Of a DNA stretch of 64,000 nt, positions 53,368-63,966 are shown piece by piece (positions within the stretch are counted from its first letter, which is position 1; every line of letters begins with the position of its first letter). A program made the translations under genes and the position numbers. The stretch is from Gaertneriomyces semiglobifer. Taxonomy: Eukaryota; Chytridiomycota; Chytridiomycetes; Spizellomycetales; Spizellomycetaceae. The notes below the pieces were generated by a model. It ran no database searches, was not told where the DNA came from, and saw only the letters and a program-made list of their open reading frames with translations. The stretch is from assembly GCA_025558075.1 (NCBI GenBank), contig JAHLKF010000003.1:496001-560000 (forward strand). The letters run 5' to 3'.

Positions 53368-54284
53368 TTCGAAGCCCGGCCGATGGAATGGACAACGATG
53401 AAGATTGATGGCCGATGGCGACGCTTGATGCAAACGTTGCCTTTCATTAACGAACGCCTATGGCAGAGGCGATAACCGTGGTCCCTCATTCCTTTGAGCC
53501 ACGTATGTGGTATATACCGACGACATTTCAGACCAATGTGGCAATGACAGATTGGATTCGCCTACAGCCAATTGACCCGAGCGAGCTACCTGTGCTGTTA
53601 TGACCGTCATTAATTAACGCATGAATGGACCGGTGAGGTTGGCACGTAGGTTAGGTTGCAAATGTAACTGACCTGCCAGATGAAGGCATGGGTCGCATGG
53701 CATATTACCTTTGGTCAATGATAGACATTGCCGTAATCATCTTGCCAGTACCTGTAACGTTAAGTGAACCCTGTTCGGCTTGATTTCTGGCGAGAGTGTG
53801 CCTGGTTCGCCGACGTTTGTCCATCATGCGGAGTGGCTTGAATGAAATGCCCACAATACATATCACCTCCAGCCGCCAAAAGAAGCCTGTCGATGTCGCT
53901 CGCACCTCCCATCCATCACAACAATCCTATCCAGCCCGCCAGAGTGATTCTGGACCTCATTTACTAGATATTGTGTTCATGGGAGAACTAATAGAGCGAG
54001 AGCATCGCTGTGGATATCAATTCAATGTCAGCGGCGCGGCCGCACTTTGTTGACAAAGGCTTTCTCCGCGGACTGGAAAATACCGAATGGCCACCACACT
54101 TTAAGAATAGACAACTGCATCGAACGTACGGAAGATAAAGGAAAAAGGCAATTCCAAGAAACCAAGTTATTCAGAAGAGGCAAACCGGACGCACCATCTC
54201 CCCGTTTGTCGCTCTCTCATTTACATATCCAGTGAGGTATCAAGCCAAGAAGCGCCAGGTTATTCATTCAGCAAAGGCGCCACC
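53368..54284. other. Divergent intergenic region
   Basis: Between the cardiolipin synthase gene and the secreted-protein gene. No supported ORF on either strand and no recognisable RNA gene. Confidence 0.45.
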
Positions 54285-54954
54285 ATGCGACTCATATCTG
54301 CGATAATCATTCTCTTGAGTGCTGGTGGGTGTCTCTACTACCGTTAACTATGAGCGACTCACTGCATACTGACCCACCGCCGTTACAGGTATCCCCGCTA
54401 TCGATGCCGCAGGTTCGATAGACTGGACGTGCCTTCCGGATCCGTGTCCGCCCACTTTGCTCTACTCAGACAATGTAACCCTGACGCTATCTTATGCGCC
54501 TGGGCAAGGCAACGTTGTCCTCGATTCTGTGACCTTCACCTCGGCGTTGCTCTACCCTGACGGCTTTAACGCGACATATACATCAACTGTGTACCCCGAA
54601 AACCCACGCAACTTCACCTTACTCGTGTCGCCGCTAACGCAAATTGACTGGAATGACAGTCGAAATACTGGTAGATTGTCCCAAAATTCAAGATTAGTTA
54701 CGGATATGTTATGGAGGGAAAAATTCCAGCACGACGGAACACTCGCAGGTGCCGCTGGGGGACGATTGCTCGATTTGGCTGTCTTCGCAAACTCCTCAGG
54801 GCGCCCAATTACCGAAAGACCTACGGGGACAAGGACGGATGCTCCGCGAGCGACGGTAGTCCTACAATCTGGGTCACCTCCAAATTTGGATCTTTCCTCC
54901 ATAGGTGCCTTTGCAGGTACAGTAGTAGCAGTTGCTGGACATCTCATACTGTAG
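54285..54954 (+). CDS. Secreted protein with possible GPI anchor, unknown family
   Basis: Exons 54285-54324 and 54389-54954 give 201 residues. The first exon encodes a signal peptide (MRLISAIIILLSAG) and the intron falls at its end, a common arrangement. The mature part starts with SIDWTCLPDPCPPTLLYSDN, then beta-rich sequence (VTLTLSYAPGQGNVVLDSVT, DGFNATYTSTVYPENPRNFT) with several N-x-S/T sites. This suggests an extracellular beta-sandwich. The end SSIGAFAGTVVAVAGHLIL is a hydrophobic GPI-type tail. The layout resembles fungal wall-associated GPI proteins with a small beta domain, but no named domain is recognised. Confidence 0.7.
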
Positions 54955-55033
54955 CGTTTCGTATATTGTAAATTCGCTTTGTAGTGCTTTCTTGTTAGCA
55001 TAGGTACATGTTGACCGAATAATAATTTACATG

Positions 55034-57516
55034 TTAGAGGTTAAGTAATACACGATGATCATTGATGGCATCGCCAAATTCCTCATTCGGCGGTCGCACC
55101 GCCGAATCAAGAGGTGTCAACAATCGTCGAGTTGGCAGCGGCACTTTGGAAAGCACCATCGTTTGTGATGTTCTTCCGGCGGAGGGAACTATTTGCGAGG
55201 ACAAGAACTGGATAAATTTAGACAATTGCACTTGCATAAAGTGCGACATTACAATCCCAGTGCTTTGTGATTGCACCCGCAAAAGATGTGACTGAAGTTG
55301 CAAAGCCAGATTTGAGAGATCTGCGACGACGTAAAAGGTTCCCGTTAGCAAAGAGTTCGTTACAAAATACACAAAACCATCAAATTACCGTCCGTATCAA
55401 GAAACAACCCAATAGAATCATCCCATACTGAAACTGCTTCACTGAGGCTGGGTCCTTTATCCATGACAATGGTTGCACTTTTATGCTTGGAAACGCTATA
55501 AATCGATTTCCTCAAGCTCATTGCAGATGCCGGCCGCAGTGGTGGGCACGGCCGGCGGGCGCGCCTTACGCGAAAGTGGGAAATCATGTCATATGTTTCG
55601 TCGAGAATGGCCAAGATAGTAGATTCGTAAGCACTTTTGGAAGTCAGGGACGGTGTGTCCGCTCCAGCAGTTATTGGCAAGGGCCCGCGAGGTGATAAAC
55701 CACGCTGAATAACCCCCGGAAGAGCCCTAGTCTGAGAAGCACATGGATCGGTGAATTGTTTTTCTGACTGTTGTTTGAGATTATCAAGTCGGCTGGAATC
55801 GAATTCATCCCTCGAGTCAAACAGAAGTGGAATCAGCGCCCAATTATTGGGATCTTTGTATATCCGCTTCAGTAGAATTTGGGCGTGAGAAGTCAATGCC
55901 GTCAGTAGCCAACGCACTGCCCGTGGCTCTGTCCCTGGCGGGCTTTCCGACTTAATGCTCCCTAATTGCAGCGTCAACGTGCAAAATCCCACAATTTTCG
56001 TCCACAACGGCTCGCGAATGCAGTCATGTGCTGCATGCCTAACAAAGACACAATACTTCCCCAGAACGTTGAATCCGAACATGAGTAGGGCATGCTGCTC
56101 TCCAACCGTCACTGGATCTATCGCGGTGCGAGACGGCAAACTGAGGCTCTGTATTCCCTCTAAGAGAGGCGTACAACTGCTCAAGAAAGGTTGCTCATGG
56201 CGCTGACTGTCGAGCAACACTGAATGCGCCACGCTCGTCATCGTGGCAAACACGACATCAGCATGATCCAAGAAGTACGCGACTAGAACGGCCTCCATCC
56301 GGAAAACCACTGGCTGAAGGGTTGATGGAAGCGAGCAGTACAGGAGTACGTTTCCCGAGTCTTGCGGCGCAGACGCGACGTCCACGGAGCTGTTAGTGTA
56401 GGTGCCGCGGACACGAATGAGCAAGCGCAAAAGTTCCCTTGATATTACGTTCAATATTTGTTCCACATCGGCAGGTCGATTCAAGCTGGTCCACAGTCGG
56501 AAACTATTGAGTACCAGATCCATCATGATTGGCCAATCCGCTTGTTCCCAATGTTGCGCGCCTGCCTTGTCAAACTTGTCCGGCTTTTGAATATCGTCTG
56601 TGCAAACTCGCAACAATCCCTCAGCCTCCAAGATCTTGCCGCGACGAACGCAAACCTGCGGCATCCGGCGTCGCAGTATGAAGATCAACATGTGCGCCGC
56701 AAGAAGGTGCACTTTTGACCTATATTGCGGTACGTCAATTGACTGCAACAACCTAACGTTCAACGACTAGGTTCACCTCATCGTTGTGCCCAGCACCTGT
56801 CCAGCTTCCATCCATTTTAGCCACAGCCGCCTCAATTCGGCATTCACTTCTCGGGCGCATTGAATCAGTTTACGAGTGGACGTCCATAAACCGGTTGCGA
56901 CCAGATCTTCCAAGGAAAGACGAGAACTGCTTAACACTTGCAATGTCCAGTCAGGGGCTCTCTCAAGGCTGACTAGCAAATAGCATATCGCAAGTTGCTG
57001 CACATCGCCATGCACCGGGTGCTTCTGATTCGTTTCGTCATCAGATACACAATATGCTTGTAACAGGCGCACAACACTGACAACAGGCGACCGAGAATGG
57101 CGAGCAAGTAAAGTGGCATTGCGCACAAACAGTTCTATCTTTGCGTCTCGATTCGAGGTGTATGGTGGTGCTGCCCCAGCCGCGGCGGTCCCCCGACTTG
57201 GAACGTCAACACCGACTAGTCGGGTAAAGATGGTCAAAACGAGGGCGACTGTCCTTGCCTCATAGTGAAGCTTGCCCAATTCAATATGATGGCAAAGATC
57301 ATGTAATGCGCCCGAGAGACCGTCGATAATATCCACGTCTCGTTGTATTAATGCATATCGCAAAACGAAGTCCGAACTAAGGCTGTTTATCAACTCTGAG
57401 CCAACCGTCAGGCGCTCATAATCATCTGCATCGGCAAAGACCTCAACCAGACCAAGAAACTGCTCTAACGCTTGACGTTGCGCTAAAAGGTGCTTCCCGG
57501 TATGTTCATTCTGCAT
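55034..57516 (-). CDS. Large alpha-helical protein of unknown function
   Basis: Three exons (57516-56777, 56719-55389, 55188-55034) give 741 residues in one frame. The first junction bridges two long frames with a GTGAAC...ATATAG intron. The sequence is dominated by amphipathic helices: ALEQFLGLVEVFADADDYER, GALHDLCHHIELGKLHYEAR, QLAICYLLVSLERAPDWTLQ, SKVHLLAAHMLIFILRRRMP, ADVEQILNVISRELLRLLIR. An ARM/HEAT-like scaffold is therefore likely. The last 130 residues are Ser/Pro-rich and disordered (PLRPASAMSLRKSIYSVSKH). No catalytic motif is seen. Start chosen at ATG 57516 (MQNEHTGKHLLAQRQ); the frame is open further upstream but without an ATG. Confidence 0.72.
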
Positions 57517-57605
57517 CCTCTTCTCCGCTGCACGGCGCCCAGCTTTCCTGGCGGCGACGCGCGACGGCGAGATTTCCAACCTCAGCTTCCGACGATCACC
57601 GGTGC

Positions 57606-57617
57606 GATATATATATA
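57606..57617 (+). promoter_or_regulatory. TATA-like element before the acyl-CoA synthetase gene
   Basis: An ATATATATATA run lies about 105 bp upstream of ATG 57722, in the short divergent gap between the helical orphan and the FATP-type gene. Confidence 0.4.
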
Positions 57618-57721
57618 GCCGGCGTGCAGGTGTTAGATCCCCAGTTAGCACAAAGTGAAAGGTCCAGCGGCATTCTCATCGACAACCCACGTTGTATGAA
57701 GTCGAATCATTGCTGCTCAAG

Positions 57722-59763
57722 ATGTCTTCATTGAACCTCCAGAATGATCTGTACATTGCTGGGTCTATGGTACCGGAACTTGCCCGAGTGGTTTACTGGT
57801 CAAAAACCAAGACTGGCAATATTGTAGATACGTTTGTTAAGCACTCTAGGAAATGGCCGAAGAAGGAATGTGTGGTAATGGGAGATGAGAGTTATACTTT
57901 CGAAGATATTGACCGGAGTGAGTGCTAGAAGCTATACTATGGAGGCACCGACCGACTGGCTGCTGATCAGGTTCTTATTGTAGTCTCGAGCCAGATGGCC
58001 AACTGGCTTCTCACCAAGGGAGTGCAACCAAAAGAGATTGTAGCAATGGTGTTTGAGAACTCGCCAGAGTTCATATACACTTGGCTAGCAATCAACAAGA
58101 TTGGTGGAGTTGCAGCCTTCATTAACACCAACCTGCAGAGTAAGTTTGCTTTGTTGATGCAGGTGCGAACCGCTGATAGGAAATCAAGCTAATATCATGC
58201 TGTAGACAAGGCTCTTGCGCACTGTCTTACAATTTCTAACTGTGTAATGGTGATCTACCACTCTACACTTGCCGCCAATGTTCATCCTGTTGCTTCGTCC
58301 ACAACTGTCAACGGAAAGCTACCACAATTGGCTGTGTTCGGTGGGCAAGGCCAACCCGGTGACATCACACCACAAATGCTGGCAGAATACGCTACATCCT
58401 CGGTGCCTGAGAACCTCAAGGCACAAGTGAGCATTGACGATCCTGCGATCTTGATTTACACTAGTGGAACGACTGGAATGCCCAAGGCAGCCGTGGTATC
58501 TCACGCGAGGCATTACCTTGGAGGCTGTCTGTTTACTGCGGCCTACAGAGTACGCAGTGATGATAGAATCTACTGTTGCTTGCCTCTGTATCACTCTAGT
58601 GCTGGTAAGCGGTTGCCCGTAGTCCAACTGAAGCTGCTCATCCTCAATCTGTTTTGACTTCAGCAATCATCGGTATTTCAACATGTTTCCGCACTGGTGC
58701 CACAATCATACTTGCGCGGAAGTTCAGTGCAACTAATTTCTGGACCGACTGCATCAAGTACGATGCGACTGTCATCCAGTACATTGGTGAACTCTGCCGG
58801 TACCTACTCAACCAACGTCCCAGGGAAACCGATAAGCAGCATAGAGTCCGCCTTGCGATTGGAAACGGCTTACGACCAGATATTTGGATGGCCTTCCGGG
58901 AGCGATTCGGACTGGCGGAGATCGGGGAATTCTACGCGAGCACGGAAGGGAATGTTTACCTATTTAACCGGAACCAAGGGCCCGAAGGTGCAGGTGCTGT
59001 TGGGCGGACAGGGCTACTATTGCGCTCGTTCACTTCATCCAAGCTAATCAAGCTCGACGTTGACACGGAGCAACCTGTGCGCGACCGGGATGGCCTGTGT
59101 ATGCAGTGTGGTTTCGATGAGCCTGGAGAGCTGATTGGCGAGGTGGTATTAGGTGACCCAAGAAAGGATTTCAAAGGTTATCACAATGATTCAGGTAGCA
59201 CGAAAAAGAAGCTCTTGCAGGATGTCTTCAAGAAAGGCGACATGTGGTTCCGAACTGGAGACATTCTGAAAATGACTCGAGATGGATACTGGTATTTCAT
59301 TGATCGCATTGGTGATACTTTCAGGTGGAAAGGCGAGAATGTCTCCACGAACGAGGTTCAAGAGGCTTTGCACACCTTCCATGGAATCTTGTCCTCCAAT
59401 GTGTATGGGGTGGCTATTCCCGGACATGATGGAAAGGCTGGCATGGCTTCGTTGACTGTGTCAGATCCCAATGCTTTCAGTATTGCCGGGTTGTCACCAC
59501 ACCTCCACAAACTCCTACCGAAGTATGCAGTACCTGTATTTGTCAGGGTACTCACCAGTGAAATGGAACAGACTGCAACACTCAAGGTAGTCAAAGGGTC
59601 GGCGAAAGCTCTTGGATTTGATATTACGAAGTACGACGACAAGGTATGGTGGAGACCAGAAGCTCTAGGTCTACCGACTAGCGGAAACGGCGACTTTGTG
59701 CCTTTCACCATGAACGATTTGCGAACCTTGCAGGCAGGAGCTGCACCCAAGTCAAAATTGTAG
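57722..59763 (+). CDS. FAT1: FATP-type very-long-chain acyl-CoA synthetase with PTS1
   Basis: Activates long and very-long-chain fatty acids to CoA esters (SLC27/Fat1 family). Exons 57722-57917, 57984-58139, 58206-58604 and 58664-59763 give 616 residues. The AMP-binding motif is intact (ILIYTSGTTGMPKAAVVSHA). The FATP/VLACS signatures follow: AEIGEFYASTEGN, then DMWFRTGDILKMTRDGYWYF and IDRIGDTFRWKGENVSTNEV. The C-terminus GAAPKSKL ends in SKL, a canonical type-1 peroxisomal targeting signal, so import into the peroxisome is expected. Its ATP demand fits the PMP47-type carrier at 18118. The N-terminal membrane-associated helix of animal FATPs is weak here. Confidence 0.94.
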
Positions 59764-59926
59764 TACAGAACAGGACAGGCACAGGTAGGCAGGCCACATA
59801 TTGTATAGGTAGACATATTACCCCATGGCGTGATGAACTCACGTACGAATTGTTGCCAAGCGCCGTAACTAGCAGTTCCGTCATGATCCCCAATCAATTT
59901 GGAGACATGCCAGCGTAGTTCTCAAA

Positions 59927-60649
59927 TCATGTTTCATCAACTCCCAATATGTTATTCACTCGCTGTCGTATCACATCTCGAGTGATCGGGTCCACAAACG
60001 GATTCAGGAACTTCAGAATATCCAGAAACTGTGGCGTCTCAACAACTGCGACGTTCGCCATGCTAGCAATGCACCAGCGCGTTATCAGGTCAAGCAAATG
60101 ATTTCGCTGTTCGGGAGTGAGTGGTCCAGTTGGAACAGCAGCTTGTCCAGAGGCCGGATGTGCAGCCGATAATGACATGGCCGGAAGGTAGGAGATGGGA
60201 TGACTAGACCTATGAAATGTGGTTCCCATGATATTCTGTGGACTGTTGTGGTTTTGTCCTATGCGGATGGGCGTAGCATTCGTTAACGGCGGTAATCCGC
60301 TCTCGTCCCTCCATTCCACATGCTTCTTGTCTAAATGGTTCTTCAGGGTGTCACTGCTGCTAGTTTTTGCATAGCGCTGCCCACATAGGACGCAGTGGCG
60401 GCCCACAGGTGTGTCATTGTAGAATCGATACACTCGTTTTGACAGCGGCGTACGACGATGAGAGGGAGAAGTCGGACGATGGTGTTGGAGGTCGTGTTGA
60501 TGTGTTTGATGGTGGGGTGTCGGGGTATGGGGATGCGTATGGGTATGGGCATGAGCGGAATGAGGATGAACTGAATGATGGGCGTGAGCAGCTACTGCCA
60601 CTAAGGATTGTTCGTCGTCAAGTGTCGGTAAACCTGAGTTGGGGTCCAT
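59927..60649 (-). CDS. BED-type zinc-finger protein, possibly hAT-derived
   Basis: Single-exon gene of 240 residues from ATG 60649 (MDPNSGLPTLDDEQSLVAVA). A striking His/Pro/Thr-rich stretch (VHPHSAHAHTHTHPHTPTPH) is followed at about 70-110 by a BED-type finger: VYRFYNDTPVGRHCVLCGQR, YAKTSSSDTLKNHLDKKHV (C-x2-C ... H-x4-H). The C-terminal 65 residues (NHLLDLITRWCIASMANVAV, ETPQFLDILKFLNPFVDPIT) resemble the segment that follows the BED finger in hAT transposases. The catalytic part of a transposase is absent. So this is either a domesticated fragment acting as a DNA-binding factor or a remnant. Its stop is 163 bp from the acyl-CoA synthetase stop (convergent). Confidence 0.75.
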   Translation of the reverse strand: MDPNSGLPTLDDEQSLVAVAAHAHHSVHPHSAHAHTHTHPHTPTPHHQTHQHDLQHHRPTSPSHRRTPLSKRVYRFYNDTPVGRHCVLCGQRYAKTSSSDTLKNHLDKKHVEWRDESGLPPLTNATPIRIGQNHNSPQNIMGTTFHRSSHPISYLPAMSLSAAHPASGQAAVPTGPLTPEQRNHLLDLITRWCIASMANVAVVETPQFLDILKFLNPFVDPITRDVIRQRVNNILGVDET

Positions 60650-60874
60650 TCTGCTGTTTCGTGCGTTCAAAGTTTTGGATAAGTGTTGTCGCGAGTGGGA
60701 AATTTGGAGACCCTTTTTGTCCTGCGCTACGAGTTTCTTCGTTGTATTTTCAGCAATCCGCAAACAGTGGTGGTATCACAGCTGGATTGGAAAAACATAC
60801 AGTTTTATCCAGGAACATTCCTTGGTGGGATAGCTCTGAATCGATCTGGTTTTAGAGAAAAGAAATTGGAAGAG

Positions 60875-63058
60875 ATGGTCGCTTCGCGGATCAGTATTGG
60901 GGTTTGTCGAGGACTCGGATCAGCGAAAACAGTAGAGGATGGAAGGGCGCTTATTGGCTTACCAATGAGACTTTTTCCGGCTGCGAGTCAGAGCGCCGGA
61001 AGATGTTCGCAGAGAAGGACAATCAGTGTAAAGGCAGTCCGAGCTGCGAAGCAAGCTCAAGCGGAAGCCGAGGCTGCAGCTGCCGCACGAACAACGCCGA
61101 ACAGACCACTGTTACGACCGACAGCAGACCCTTTCGGACCTGACCGGGTAGATATGTCAAAGGTGCCAATAGAACTTCAACGGGCCCGAGCGGTTTTTCG
61201 AAGGGCTCTTCTGCAGGGCGATCTACCAGCCACATTAGAGAACTATCGTACCATCGCCGCAAAGAAGGCTGCCCACATCTTGGGTTGGACTGACTACATG
61301 ATGCTTCTTCGGGCGCTAGGAAGACCAATTCTTTCGGCGCCCAGCTATATGCCAACGCTCGCTGATGTGGAAGCCATGGAAACAGTACTGGCCGACCTGA
61401 ATAGCCAGCGTGGCCCGACAGATCCTTATCCTCCGGAAGATATATACAGAGCATTACTAGATGCGCATGGGCGACTCGGTAACATTGAACGAATGACACA
61501 GTTGTGGGAAGAGATGCAAGCGCACGGTGTGAACTCGTCTGTAGAATCATACAACGCCTTGATGAGGCATTATACTCGAGATCTCCAACTGAAGAGGGTG
61601 GAAGCAACATTCCAAAGCCTGCTAGCACGCGAAGATTTACAACCGAATGTTCAGACGTATACTCAGCTCATGATTGCTCGCATAAGTCATAACGACATTG
61701 CAGGAGCCTTGGATGCTATGGCCGAGTGGAAAGGGCGTGGAAAGAAAATCTCGCTTACCATGATGACCCAACTTCTCCTCGGTTACAAAAAGACTTTGGA
61801 TATTGCTGGTATGGAGGCATGTGTTAAGATGATGAACGACGCTGGGTTCCAAGCGAGCCGTGCGATATATAATACCCGACTGGATGCCTACGCTAAGGCT
61901 GGGCAGCAAGCGAAGGCACTTGAAATCTTGAAAGAAATGCGCAAGGAAGCCGATGCAGGAAGACTTGCGGTCACCCCGAACGTGGTTACATTCAACATTA
62001 TCATTGATATGTACAGCAAAGCGGACGAACTCGATTCTTGTCTGAAACTGTTCCATGAGATGACAGCAGCAGGCATACAACCGGACGCCATAACCTACAC
62101 ATCACTAATGGATGCTCATCGTAGGACGGGACATTACACGGGTGTGGAAAAGTACTTTCACTCAATGAAAAGCGCAGGAATCAAACCGACCTCTGCTTCA
62201 TATTCTGTGCTTATAGAGACGCGTACCTCCGAAGAGACGGTTGCACGCGCGGTAGAAACTTATCAGGAGATGCTGGACGCGGACGTTATTCCCCGCCGGA
62301 ACGTATTCATCTCGTTAATACGAACGCATGCAAAAGCAGGTGACTTGCGAGGCGTCCGAGAGTATTACCGGGAGATGCGATCAAAGAAGATAACTCCAGA
62401 TACTACTGTTCTGACCATTGTAATGTCAGAAATTGCAATGCGGGCACCCCCGGGACCATCGTTGATCGACGATATGCGAAGCTATTATGACGACGTCGAG
62501 AAATTTGGACGTTACGCGAGCAAAATATCCCACGCAATGCTGTTGGCTCACATCAGGGCAGGTGCGAAGCCTATTGATGCTTTCAATGCCTTACATGAAT
62601 CGGTATTCTTTCGTGCTGGTGTGCGTCCGTCTGGATTCACCCTTCATCTTCTCATGACCTACTCAAAGCATTCCTCCAACAAGCAATTGGCCGAGGGGGC
62701 TGACACAAGTGTAACCAGTCATAATGCTGATGCGGAAGTGTGGGATCAGGTCGCAGCGCTTTCGGTGTCATCTGGAAAGGAACCGCAGGCGGCGGCCGGC
62801 GTTGAGCACCTGACGAAGGCATTGCTGAAGGTTGGGAACGTCGATAATGAGGATGAAGTTCTCGCAAGCTTGTCGAGTTTCGATTCTGCCGCTGCCAGAG
62901 AGCGCCTGAGAGAAGCCCGTGTTATCCTCAAGGTCTTTGCCGAGGCCATCCGAGGACGTAACACCGTATATAACAGTGTAATTTTTAGGGTAGCAGATCA
63001 TATTAGTCAACTCGTTGGTCGAGAATGGTTAACCAGAGCGCTTAAAGAGACCAGATAG
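60875..63058 (+). CDS. Pentatricopeptide-repeat protein, probably mitochondrial
   Basis: Intronless, 727 residues from ATG 60875. The start MVASRISIGVCRGLGSAKTV is basic and rich in Arg/Ser/Ala over the first 60 residues, as for mitochondrial targeting. At least six consecutive PPR motifs lie between about residues 190 and 510. Examples are IYRALLDAHGRLGNIERMTQ, SYNALMRHYTRDLQLKRVEA, IYNTRLDAYAKAGQQAKALE, VTFNIIIDMYSKADELDSCL, and ITYTSLMDAHRRTGHYTGVE. The C-terminal 200 residues are helical without clear repeats. PPR proteins bind organellar RNA in a sequence-specific way; the target cannot be predicted here. The frame is open upstream without an ATG. Confidence 0.9.
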   Translation: MVASRISIGVCRGLGSAKTVEDGRALIGLPMRLFPAASQSAGRCSQRRTISVKAVRAAKQAQAEAEAAAAARTTPNRPLLRPTADPFGPDRVDMSKVPIELQRARAVFRRALLQGDLPATLENYRTIAAKKAAHILGWTDYMMLLRALGRPILSAPSYMPTLADVEAMETVLADLNSQRGPTDPYPPEDIYRALLDAHGRLGNIERMTQLWEEMQAHGVNSSVESYNALMRHYTRDLQLKRVEATFQSLLAREDLQPNVQTYTQLMIARISHNDIAGALDAMAEWKGRGKKISLTMMTQLLLGYKKTLDIAGMEACVKMMNDAGFQASRAIYNTRLDAYAKAGQQAKALEILKEMRKEADAGRLAVTPNVVTFNIIIDMYSKADELDSCLKLFHEMTAAGIQPDAITYTSLMDAHRRTGHYTGVEKYFHSMKSAGIKPTSASYSVLIETRTSEETVARAVETYQEMLDADVIPRRNVFISLIRTHAKAGDLRGVREYYREMRSKKITPDTTVLTIVMSEIAMRAPPGPSLIDDMRSYYDDVEKFGRYASKISHAMLLAHIRAGAKPIDAFNALHESVFFRAGVRPSGFTLHLLMTYSKHSSNKQLAEGADTSVTSHNADAEVWDQVAALSVSSGKEPQAAAGVEHLTKALLKVGNVDNEDEVLASLSSFDSAAARERLREARVILKVFAEAIRGRNTVYNSVIFRVADHISQLVGREWLTRALKETR

Positions 63059-63229
63059 ATAGATAGCACCAGTAGAGAAGTAGAAACTCAACGAGTTGGA
63101 CGTACTGCGCATACCGCAGATCGCCTTCATGGAGTTCGCCGTGGAGTGGTTCCATTAAGAGGCATAAATTAACTGTATATTTTCTTTCCATCCCAATATT
63201 TACATGGAGCTGTCAGCTCAGCCCCGAGT

Positions 63230-63727
63230 TCAGACATGGCTACTGCCTGTGCCTTTTGGCTTTCTGCCTCCGCCACGTCCTCTCCCTTTTGATTGCTCAT
63301 CATCAGGGTCGGCAACCTCTGTCGGATCGGGCAAGCTTTCGACGAGTTCCCTGAGAAAATCAAATTGTTCCGTTTCCATTATAGCGCGTTTTCTACCAAG
63401 CAGTTCAACGTGTTGAGAGCATGCACTTGGATGAGGTAAGTAAAGAACAAAACTTACAGGTGGTGCGGAGTAACCTTTTTCGCCTCTCTTTCACGCGTAA
63501 TCTTACAGGCTTCAGTGATGAGGCTCTCCATGAACAGTTCTAATGCTTTCGATATCATTATCGGAGTGACTAGTGCAACCTTGCCGACCTCATCGTCAAG
63601 TCGCATAATCTTCTTGATGCGGGCCTGAAGCAGTGAAGATAATAATTTGAGCATTCCCCACCCCTGACAAGTTTCTCTTTATCCAAAAGCTACTTACCAC
63701 CGGAAACTTTGTCTTGTATTTCTTCAT
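63230..63727 (-). CDS. BUR6: NC2 alpha subunit (Bur6/DRAP1), histone-fold transcription regulator
   Basis: Subunit of negative cofactor 2, which with NC2-beta binds TBP on promoter DNA and blocks TFIIA/TFIIB. Exons 63727-63698, 63624-63458 and 63392-63230 give 119 residues. The histone fold is nearly canonical: [81 protein letters not shown] Gly/Arg-rich tail closes the protein ([13 protein letters not shown]). The third exon start was chosen at the acceptor giving [16 protein letters not shown], which fits the family best. An upstream 80-codon ORF overlaps its start codon by 4 nt. Confidence 0.92.
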
Positions 63728-63966
63728 GTTTTCAAATCAATCCATCTCACAACGGAGACGATACTCCGGATGGACTTGTGTATCTGATTCCCAGGACCGG
63801 GAATATTCTGGCGCGCTTTAGCAACGCAAGCTAGCAGAAGCACTGCTTCAAAGTCGGTGATGATGTCCAGCACTCCTTGGGTGATGAATCGCAATGGCGT
63901 CTTGGATTCGCCTTTGCTCGCTGATGAGGATTCAACTTGTCGGTTGGTTGAGTTTCTGCCGGGCAT
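63724..63966 (-). CDS. 80-residue ORF overlapping the NC2-alpha start (ATGA)
   Basis: An ATG-initiated frame (MPGRNSTNRQVESSSASKGE, then LRFITQGVLDIITDFEAVLL, LACVAKARQNIPG) ends in TGA at 63726-63724. Its last bases overlap the NC2-alpha ATG at 63727-63725. It may be a long upstream ORF in the leader, or the first exon of another transcript, since GTCCTG after IPG could be a weak donor. No family recognised. Confidence 0.35.
   Translation of the reverse strand: MPGRNSTNRQVESSSASKGESKTPLRFITQGVLDIITDFEAVLLLACVAKARQNIPGPGNQIHKSIRSIVSVVRWIDLKT

Noticed and set aside
61023..62080. Antisense ORFs of 147-201 codons under the PPR gene
   Set aside because: Shadow frames of a repetitive helical protein; no start context or domain.
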